A stretch of 64,000 nt of DNA, taken from assembly GCA_050018415.1 (NCBI GenBank), contig JBEKAB010000005.1:1-64000 (forward strand). The letters are read 5' to 3'. The translations under genes and the position numbers were made by a program. Below, piece after piece: positions 57,641-64,000 of this stretch. Positions within the stretch are counted from its first letter, which is position 1; each line of letters begins with the position of its first letter. This DNA comes from UBA1161 sp002311745 (GTDB taxonomy: Bacteria; Planctomycetota; Phycisphaerae; Tepidisphaerales; Tepidisphaeraceae). The notes beneath the pieces are model-generated. The model did not search any database and had not been told where the DNA came from. It saw nothing but the letters and a program-made list of their open reading frames with translations.

Positions 57641-59921
57641 GAGCGTCCGCGCTGAACTGATCGACCGCATCCATTCCCACGCCCGCCAGGTTGCGCCCGC
57701 GGCGATCGAGGCGTTTGTCAATCGTCTGGGGGAGGACTATGTGCGGGCATTCGACGCCGCCGCCATTGCCAAGCACGTGGCGGCACTGGCGGGGTTGTCG
57801 GCGGAGAAGCCGGTGGCGGTGCTGTTGGAGGAGCGGGAGGGCGGGCTGATCGAGTGCACGGTCCTGGCATTCGATCATGACTTTGAGTTTTCCAGCATTA
57901 CCGGGGTGATGGCCGGGACGGGATACAGCATCGAGAGCAGCAATGCGTTCACGTTGCGGCCGGTGCGGACCGGCCCAGCGGCGCGGCGGCCGGTGCGGCC
58001 GCGCGTGGCCGTTCGCCGCCGCGATCCCATGCAGAATGCGGTCATCCTGGACCATTTTCGCGGCAGGCTGCTGGGCCCGGTGCGCGATTTCCGCCGATGG
58101 TCGAAAATCTTCGAGCCGGCGATCGTCGAGGCCATCGGGCTGTTGGATCAGGAGGATGAGCCATCCGTCGAGCGGGCCAAGCGGTTGGTGAACGAGCGGG
58201 TGACGCAATGGCTCAAAGCGCGGCGGGCGGCGCACCGCGGCGAGGATTTGATGGCGTTGGACGCCGCGGTCGAGCAGTTGCCGCAGGCCACGCGGCTGGT
58301 TCTGCGCGCCCCCGATACACCGGCGTTTTTGTACGCGCTGAGCACGGCCCTGTCGCTGCATGGCTTGCAGATCGACAAGACGCGGGCGCGCAGCGACGGC
58401 GGGCACAACATCGACGAGATCGACCTGGTCGACGCCTACGGCAAGCCGCTGACCGACCCCGACCGCGTGGAGCAACTTCGTGGATCGGTGCTGCTGACCC
58501 AGCAGTTCGCCTATTTTCTGGACCAATCGCCCGATCCGTTCACGGCGCTGGGGCGGTTTGAAAAGCTGTCGGAAAAGATTGTGCAGGCCCCGAAGCGCGG
58601 CCAGTGGCTGGAGCTGCTGGCCAACCCGCTGAGCATGGCGGATTTGGCCAAGGTGCTGGGGGCCAGCGACTATTTGTGGGAGGATTTCATCCGCTGGCAA
58701 TCCGATGCGCTGCTGGAGGCGTTTGAGCGGCATGCGCGCGGGCGCGACCTGGCGCCTCCCCTGCGCACGTTGCCGCACCGGTTGGAGCAGGCGCTGGCGG
58801 GGGTCAAACACTTCGAGGAGCAGCGCGACCGGCTCAACCGCTTCAAGGATCACGAGCTGTTTCTGATCGACCTGAATCACATCCTGAGCGGGGGCGATCC
58901 GGACGCGGCGTTTTTGAACCTCTCCGAGCGTCTGGTGTTTTTGGCGGAAAACCTGGTGGCGGCGGCCAGCCGGCTGGTGCACGAGGAGCTGGTGCGGCTT
59001 TACGGCCGGCCGCGCACGGCCGCGGGCCGCGACGTGGGATTTGCCGTCTTCGGGCTGGGCAAGCTCGGCGGCGTGGCCCTGGGGTACGCCTCCGACATCG
59101 AATTGCTCTTCTTGTACGACGAAGAGGGCAGCACCAGCGGCGGCACGCGCGGGTCGCTGGACAACGGCGAATTCTTCGCCATCCTGACGCGCGAAAGCTG
59201 CGCGTACATCCTGGCCAAGCGAGAGGGGATTTTTCAGGTGGATCTCCGACTGCGGCCCTTCGGCACCAATGGGCCGCTGGCCAGCAGCCGGCGTCAGTTC
59301 GCCCAGTACTACGGTCCCAAGGGACAGGCGCATCCGTTTGAACGCCTGGCCCTGGTGCGCTTGCGCTGGATCGCCGGCGAGGCCAAGCTCGGGTTCGCCA
59401 TCGAGCAATTGCGCGATCAACTTTTGTACGACGGTCCGCCGTTGGACATGGCGGCGGTGTGGGAGATTTCGGGCAAGATGCGCTTACAGCACACCAAGGA
59501 CGGGCGGTCCGGGCAGCTCAATTCCAAGTACACGCCCGGCGCTTTGGCGGACTTGGAGGAGACGGTGCAGCTCCTGCAGGTGATGCATGCCAAGGATGCG
59601 CCGCAGCTTCGCACGCCGCGGCTGCACGAGGCGATCCGCGCCCTGGGCCGGGCGCAAATGCTTTCTGCCGCGGAATTCGAGACGCTGATGGGGGCGTATC
59701 AGTTCCTGCGCCGCCTGATCAACGCGCAGCGCATGCTCCGCGGCTCGGCGCGCGATCTGTTCCTGCCGCAGCCGGGCGCCGAGGAACTGCTGCATCTGGC
59801 GCGGCGGATGAATTATCTGCCCGAAGAGGAAAGCGGCGACGTGGGGGCGATGCTGCTGGCGGATTTCCAGCGGCAGACCAAGGCGGTGCGGCAGTTCATC
59901 CGCGGGCGGTTTGGAAGGTAG
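57639..59921 (+). CDS. ACT-GlnE fusion: single-domain glutamine synthetase adenylyltransferase
   Basis: A 760-residue protein. The region from about residue 440 to the end follows GlnE: AVFGLGKLGGVALGYASDIELLFLYDEE (near 470-490; Glu of GGxEL replaced by Ala), VDLRLRPFG-NGPLASS, HPFERLALVRLRWIAGE and the C-terminal helices. E. coli GlnE has two nucleotidyltransferase domains and about 950 residues; here only one is seen. The N-terminal 300 residues contain two ACT-like stretches: residues 57-107 (VAVLLEEREGGLIECTVLAF) and 218-285 (LVLRAPDTPAFLYALSTALSLHG), as in GlnD tails. ACT domains bind amino acids, so glutamine sensing may be built in. Next to two glnA genes, its targets are presumably glutamine synthetases. 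Confidence 0.8.
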   Translation: MSVRAELIDRIHSHARQVAPAAIEAFVNRLGEDYVRAFDAAAIAKHVAALAGLSAEKPVAVLLEEREGGLIECTVLAFDHDFEFSSITGVMAGTGYSIESSNAFTLRPVRTGPAARRPVRPRVAVRRRDPMQNAVILDHFRGRLLGPVRDFRRWSKIFEPAIVEAIGLLDQEDEPSVERAKRLVNERVTQWLKARRAAHRGEDLMALDAAVEQLPQATRLVLRAPDTPAFLYALSTALSLHGLQIDKTRARSDGGHNIDEIDLVDAYGKPLTDPDRVEQLRGSVLLTQQFAYFLDQSPDPFTALGRFEKLSEKIVQAPKRGQWLELLANPLSMADLAKVLGASDYLWEDFIRWQSDALLEAFERHARGRDLAPPLRTLPHRLEQALAGVKHFEEQRDRLNRFKDHELFLIDLNHILSGGDPDAAFLNLSERLVFLAENLVAAASRLVHEELVRLYGRPRTAAGRDVGFAVFGLGKLGGVALGYASDIELLFLYDEEGSTSGGTRGSLDNGEFFAILTRESCAYILAKREGIFQVDLRLRPFGTNGPLASSRRQFAQYYGPKGQAHPFERLALVRLRWIAGEAKLGFAIEQLRDQLLYDGPPLDMAAVWEISGKMRLQHTKDGRSGQLNSKYTPGALADLEETVQLLQVMHAKDAPQLRTPRLHEAIRALGRAQMLSAAEFETLMGAYQFLRRLINAQRMLRGSARDLFLPQPGAEELLHLARRMNYLPEEESGDVGAMLLADFQRQTKAVRQFIRGRFGR

Positions 59922-60040
59922 AGGGGGGCGGGGCTTGGTGGGCGGGGAAATCTCTTTTTCCGCGGACCGGCCCGAGGACGGGCCGGCTCAGTTTCGAGGT
60001 CGCGCTGGTTTGTCTTCAGGATGATTTCATGCAAAAAGGA

Positions 60041-60064
60041 AGCCCCGCATGTACATGCGGGGCT
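60041..60064. terminator. Palindromic terminator, copy E (bidirectional)
   Basis: Perfect 24-bp palindrome AGCCCCGCATGT / ACATGCGGGGCT between the convergent glnE and glnA genes. On the minus strand it is followed by TTCCTTTTT, a good U run for glnA transcripts; on the plus strand the tail is weaker. Confidence 0.75.
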
Positions 60065-60091
60065 CCGTATTCTGCGATTCGCTGACTCGAA

Positions 60092-61525
60092 TCAAATGTC
60101 GTAGTACAGCATGAACTCGTACGGGTGCGGACGCAGACGCATCGCATCCACCTCGTTGACGGTCTTGTAGTCGATCCAGGTGTCGATCACGTCGGAGGTG
60201 AACACGTCGCCCCTGAGCAGGAAGGCGTGATCCTTCCTCAAGGCGTCCAGGGATTCGGCAAGCGAGCCGGGCGTCTGGGCGATGTGCTTGGCTTCATCGG
60301 GTTCCAAGTCATAGATGTTGACGTCCAGCGGTTTGCCGGGATCGGTCTTCTTCTCGATTCCGTCGATGGCGGCCATGAGCATGGCGGCGAAGGTGAGGTA
60401 CGGATTGCAGCTTGGGTCGGGACAGCGGAACTCGAGACGCTTGGTCTTGGGCGAGGCGCTGTACATGGGGATGCGGATGGCGGCCGAGCGGTTGCGCCGG
60501 CTGTAGGCGAGATTCACCGGCGCCTCGTAGCCGGGAACCAGGCGCTTGTAGCTGTTGGTGGTGGGGGCGGCAAAGGCCAGGACGGGAGCGGCGTGCTTGA
60601 TGAGCCCGCCGGCGGCATGAAGGGCCATGTCGCTGAGGCCCGCGTATCCCTTGCCGGCAAACAGCGGCTTGTCCGCCTTCCACAGGCTGAAGTGCACGTG
60701 CATGCCCGAGCCGTTGTCCTGGAAGAGCGGCTTGGGCATGAAACAGGCGGTCTTGCCGTATTTGCGCGACACCATCTTGATGATGTACTTGTATAGCGTG
60801 AGCTTGTCGGCCATCTCGACCAGGGGGGAGAACTTCATGTCGATTTCATTTTGCCCGCCGGTGGCCACCTCGTGGTGCTGCGCCTCGATCTCGATGCCGC
60901 ACTGCTCCATCAGAAGCATGCACTCGGTGCGGATGTCCTGCAGCGTGTCGCTGGGTGGAATGGGAAAATAGCCTTCCTTGTAGCGCAGCTTGCTGCCGAG
61001 GTTGGGCTTGTCGCCGTCCTTCTCGCGGCCGGAGTTCCATATGCCTTCGATCGAGTCGATGTGGTAGTACCCCTCGTGCTGGTTTTGGTCGTAGCGGACG
61101 GAGTCGAAGATGAAAAATTCGGCTTCGGGGCCGAAGTAGGCCACGTCCGCCAGACCCAGGGTCTGGACGTACTTGAGCGCCTTGCGGGCGATGTTGCGCG
61201 GGTCGCGGCTGTAATCTTCCTTGGAGACAGGGTCCTGGATGTTGCAGATCATGACCAGCGTCGGATCCTTGGCGAAGGGATCGACGAAGGCGGTGGTGGG
61301 GTCTGGGATGACCAGCATGTCGGACTCGTTGATGGCCTGCCAGCCGCGGATGGAAGAGCCGTCGAAGCCCAGGCCGTCCTTGAACGCGTCCAGGTCGATG
61401 CAGTGGGTTGGCACGGTAAAGTGCTGCTGCATGCCGGGGAAGTCCATGAAGCGCAGGTCTACCGCCTTGATTTGCTTGTCTTTGATCAGCTTTAGAACTT
61501 CCGCCGGAGTTTTTGCCGCATTCAC
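60092..61525 (-). CDS. glnA: Type I glutamine synthetase, copy 1 (GTG start)
   Basis: A 477-residue GSI enzyme (ATP-dependent ammonia + glutamate to glutamine). Key stretches: DGSSIRGWQAINESDM, EAEFFIFDSVRY, GGQNEIDMKFSPL, CFMPKPLFQDNGSGMHVHFS, NSYKRLVPGYEAPVN, RRNRSAAIRIP and the adenylylation-site Tyr in LDVNIYDLEPDE. Because that Tyr is present, regulation by an adenylyltransferase is expected. Start is GTG 61525 with AAAGGATCAACC before it. Confidence 0.95.
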   Translation of the reverse strand: MNAAKTPAEVLKLIKDKQIKAVDLRFMDFPGMQQHFTVPTHCIDLDAFKDGLGFDGSSIRGWQAINESDMLVIPDPTTAFVDPFAKDPTLVMICNIQDPVSKEDYSRDPRNIARKALKYVQTLGLADVAYFGPEAEFFIFDSVRYDQNQHEGYYHIDSIEGIWNSGREKDGDKPNLGSKLRYKEGYFPIPPSDTLQDIRTECMLLMEQCGIEIEAQHHEVATGGQNEIDMKFSPLVEMADKLTLYKYIIKMVSRKYGKTACFMPKPLFQDNGSGMHVHFSLWKADKPLFAGKGYAGLSDMALHAAGGLIKHAAPVLAFAAPTTNSYKRLVPGYEAPVNLAYSRRNRSAAIRIPMYSASPKTKRLEFRCPDPSCNPYLTFAAMLMAAIDGIEKKTDPGKPLDVNIYDLEPDEAKHIAQTPGSLAESLDALRKDHAFLLRGDVFTSDVIDTWIDYKTVNEVDAMRLRPHPYEFMLYYDI

Positions 61526-61932
61526 GGTTGATCCTTTCTGTGTATTAGACCTTGTGAAGAGACACCGATGGCCCGCGCGCCGCCACGCCCATAGGCCGCA
61601 ACCTCCCTAGGAAAGCTGCAACGCGCAAGTGCAAAGCCGATGCCACGTGCACAAGCCGCTCGCTGGCGGTTGGAACGCGGAACATTTATCCAGAAAAGGG
61701 CGGCGAGTCAATGCATCGGGCGTTGCCGAACAGCGCGCGACAGGTGCGCAGGACTTAAGCATCCGGTGACGGGGGCGGGGGGGAATGCACAGGAATTGGC
61801 CGGCCCCCAACGGGCGCCACCGGAATTGTCGCAAATCCCGCGGATTTATGGATTTTGACGCTCCCTCAGCACGCGGTTAGCATACGCCGCTCGTCCCCAA
61901 GCCGATCGGCCGCTCGAACAAGGAGATGGGTC
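61526..61932. other. 407-nt divergent region between the two glutamine synthetase genes
   Basis: No gene supported. It should hold promoters for both glnA genes. No convincing -24/-12 element (the nearest, TGGCGGTTGGAACGCG at about 61665, deviates in several positions) and no clear NtrC or glutamine riboswitch motif could be assigned. The plus-strand gene has AAGGAGATGGGTC before its ATG. Confidence 0.4.
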
Positions 61933-63345
61933 ATGACCCCTCAGGACGTCGTTAGGCTTTGCAAGGAAAAGAAGGTCCAATTCGTGGATTTGCGATTCAT
62001 GGATTTCCCGGGCCTTTGGCAGCACACCACCTGCCCGATCAATGAGTTGACGTTGGAGAGTTTCGAGCACGGTTTCGGGTTCGACGGCAGCAGCATCCGC
62101 GGCTGGCAGGCCATCAACGAGTCGGACATGCTCCTGGTGCCGGTGGCCAGCACGGCCAAGATCGACCCCTTCATGCTACACACGACGTTGTCCATCATCT
62201 GCGACGTGCGCGACCCCATCACCAAGAAGGAGTATTCGCGCGATCCGCGCTCGATTGCGCGAAAGACGGCATCCTATCTGAAGAAGATCAAGCTCGCGGA
62301 CGTGGCCTACTTCGGGCCGGAGCTGGAGTTTTTCATCTTCGATCAGGCGTACTACGACCAGGGGATCAATTTCGCCAAGTATTACGTGGGCAGCCGCGAG
62401 GGCATCTGGGGCCGCGGGGATGAGGACGCGAGCAATCTGGGCTACAAGGTGCGGCTCAAGGAGGGCTACTTCCCCACGCCGCCCATGGACACCATGCAAA
62501 ACATCCGCAGCGAGATGGTGGCGACGCTGATCGAGCTGGGCATTCCGGTGGAGGCGCATCACCACGAGGTGGCCACCGGCGGCCAGTGCGAAATCGACAT
62601 GCGCTACCAGGACCTGGTGACCATGTCCGACAACGTCATGATGTACAAATACGTCTGCAAAAACGTGGCGGCCCGGCACGGCAAGGTCGTCACCTTCATG
62701 CCCAAGCCGCTCTTCCAGGACAACGGCTCGGGCATGCACGTGCATTTCAGTTTGTGGAAGGGGGACAAGCCGCTGTTCGCCGGGAACAAGTACGCCGGCC
62801 TGAGCGAAATGGGCCTGTTTGCCATCGGCGGAATCCTCAAGCACGCCGCCGCCCTGTGCGCCTTGGGCAATCCGACCACCAACAGCTACAAACGCCTCGT
62901 CCCCGGCTACGAAGCGCCGGTGAATCTGGTGTACAGCAGCCGCAACCGCTCGGCCGCCGTCCGCATCCCCATGTACAGCGAAAATCCCAAGACCAAGCGC
63001 ATCGAGTTTCGCTGCCCGGACAGCTCCTGCAATCCGTACCTGGCGTTCAGCGCCATGGTGATGGCCGCCATCGACGGCATCGAAAACAAAATCGATCCCG
63101 GCGAGCCGCTGGACAAGAACATCTACCACCTGACGACCGAGGAGTACGAGGGGATCGACTCGGCGCCGTCTTCGCTGGAGGAGGCGTTGGAGGCGCTGGA
63201 AAAGGATCACGAATTCCTGCTCGAGGGCGATTGCTTCACCGCGGACGTGATCCACTACTGGGTCAAGTACAAGCGCGAGAACGAGGTGGATGCCATCCGC
63301 CAGCGCCCGCATCCCTACGAGTTCTGCATGTATTTCGACATCTAA
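61933..63345 (+). CDS. glnA: Type I glutamine synthetase, copy 2
   Basis: A 470-residue paralogue of the divergent glnA: FGFDGSSIRGWQAINESDM, ELEFFIFDQAYYDQ, GGQCEIDMRYQDL, TFMPKPLFQDNGSGMHVHFS, SSRNRSAAVRIP and the putative adenylylation Tyr in LDKNIYHLTTEE. The two copies share the same architecture but differ in many residues, so the duplication is old and they may have different regulation. Start ATG 61933 has AAGGAGATGGGTC. Confidence 0.95.
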   Translation: MTPQDVVRLCKEKKVQFVDLRFMDFPGLWQHTTCPINELTLESFEHGFGFDGSSIRGWQAINESDMLLVPVASTAKIDPFMLHTTLSIICDVRDPITKKEYSRDPRSIARKTASYLKKIKLADVAYFGPELEFFIFDQAYYDQGINFAKYYVGSREGIWGRGDEDASNLGYKVRLKEGYFPTPPMDTMQNIRSEMVATLIELGIPVEAHHHEVATGGQCEIDMRYQDLVTMSDNVMMYKYVCKNVAARHGKVVTFMPKPLFQDNGSGMHVHFSLWKGDKPLFAGNKYAGLSEMGLFAIGGILKHAAALCALGNPTTNSYKRLVPGYEAPVNLVYSSRNRSAAVRIPMYSENPKTKRIEFRCPDSSCNPYLAFSAMVMAAIDGIENKIDPGEPLDKNIYHLTTEEYEGIDSAPSSLEEALEALEKDHEFLLEGDCFTADVIHYWVKYKRENEVDAIRQRPHPYEFCMYFDI

Positions 63346-63363
63346 AGCGCGTCACTGCCCGAA

Positions 63364-64000
63364 ATGCACTGGCCGATTGCCACGATTCCCTACCCGCTCA
63401 TCAACCCGGTGATTTTTCACCTCGGCCCGATCCAGATTCGCTGGTACGGCGTGGCGTACCTGGCGGGGTTTTTGCTCGCGTATTTCGTGCTGGCGCGACT
63501 GGCCAAGAAGGGCGTGTTGCGTATGCCGGCGGATTGGCTGGGCGATCTGGTCGCCTGGCTGGCGTTGGGCGTGGTCGTCGGCGGACGCGCCGGGTGGTGG
63601 ATCTTCTATCATCGCGATGAGGGCGGCAACGAGCCCTGGTGGGAACCGTTTGCCATCCAGCACGGAGGCATGAGCTTTCACGGGGGGCTGATCGCCGTGC
63701 TGATCGTGCTGCTGGTCTGGTCGCGCGCGAAGAAGCTGTCGTTCTTGAACCTGGCCGACGGCATGGCCCTGGTGACGCCGATCGGGCTGTGCCTCGGACG
63801 CATCGCCAATTTCATCAACCATGAATTGGTCGGCCGGCCCACGAAGGTTCCCTGGGCGATGATTTTTCCGGGCTACACGCAGCCGCGGCATCCCTCGCAG
63901 CTCTACGAGGCGCTTCTTGAGGGCCCGGTGCTGCTGGGGATCGTCTGGGCGTTGAAATCGTGGAAAAACCGCCGCGACGGCCAAGTCGCCGCGACCTTTG
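63364..64000 (+). CDS. lgt: Prolipoprotein diacylglyceryl transferase, 3' end outside window
   Basis: Open frame from ATG 63364 to the window edge, 212 codons visible. The product is Lgt, which attaches diacylglyceryl to the lipobox Cys of prelipoproteins at the inner membrane. Signatures: IRWYGVAYLAGFLLAYFVL, the IQHGGMSFHGGLIAVL motif, LGRIANFINHELVGRPT (catalytic Arg region) and HPSQLYE. Several TM segments are visible. It follows glnA by 18 nt. Its presence agrees with the lipoproteins in the window. Confidence 0.95.
   Translation, partial: MHWPIATIPYPLINPVIFHLGPIQIRWYGVAYLAGFLLAYFVLARLAKKGVLRMPADWLGDLVAWLALGVVVGGRAGWWIFYHRDEGGNEPWWEPFAIQHGGMSFHGGLIAVLIVLLVWSRAKKLSFLNLADGMALVTPIGLCLGRIANFINHELVGRPTKVPWAMIFPGYTQPRHPSQLYEALLEGPVLLGIVWALKSWKNRRDGQVAATF

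Noticed and set aside
61660..61680. TGGCGGTTGGAACGCG as sigma-54 promoter of glnA
   Set aside because: GG-N10-GC spacing is present but the conserved CAC and TT bases differ; too weak to report as a feature.

Overview
The window comes from a high-GC bacterium that looks like a member of the Planctomycetota, probably near the class Phycisphaerae. The support is a short basic protein of the planctomycete/verrucomicrobial type, three PEP-CTERM surface proteins, a PEP-CTERM-type CAAX protease homologue, a planctomycete-style one-TM protein and a glutamine synthetase adenylyltransferase carrying ACT-like domains. The lineage is inferred from gene families alone; no rRNA is present.

Layout. 1-2.4 kb: a minus-strand imuA-imuB mutagenesis cassette whose expected dnaE2 partner is not in view. 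2.7-12.4 kb: two tandem degenerate receiver-domain proteins behind near-identical -24/-12 (sigma-54-like) promoters, then three PEP-CTERM proteins, the last a 1,787-residue repeat protein. 12.4-18.5 kb: polX, a GHMP sugar kinase with a small coupled partner gene, an ABC export/remodelling pair and lipB. 18.7-33.7 kb: TPR glycosyltransferases, a relic of a REP-associated transposase, a PEP-CTERM-type CAAX protease, a cysteine-desulfurase-like enzyme, hldE, dapF, two tandem SPINDLY/OGT-like glycosyltransferases and spoVR.

33.7-35.8 kb is an accessory pocket: micro-ORFs with strong ribosome sites, a run of hairpins, a structurally odd tRNA with anticodon UAA, a proline-rich microprotein, a two-TM SLATT-like protein and a transposase remnant. 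This is the most unusual part of the window. 35.8-45.2 kb: a coupled pair of membrane-associated GTPases, a Uma2-type nuclease fold, a GT-C type membrane protein and a large AsmA/TamB-like protein. 45.4-57.6 kb: lipoprotein, aminotransferase, small basic protein, glycosyltransferases, PKD secreted protein, HAD phosphatase, LolA-like protein, NIF3 and the folate genes pabC-pabB. 57.6-63.3 kb: an ACT-glnE fusion next to two divergent type I glutamine synthetases, a compact nitrogen-assimilation locus. The window ends inside lgt.

Three families of dispersed repeats run through the window: a GGGGTC/GACCCC REP hairpin that matches the transposase relic, a 24-bp palindrome reused at the 3' ends of at least five genes as a probable terminator, and a MITE-like element with TCTGCGG-TTGCATTT ends. 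Many functions work together at the cell envelope: PEP-CTERM export, heptose and sugar metabolism, glycosyltransferases, lipoprotein maturation and AsmA-type lipid transport.
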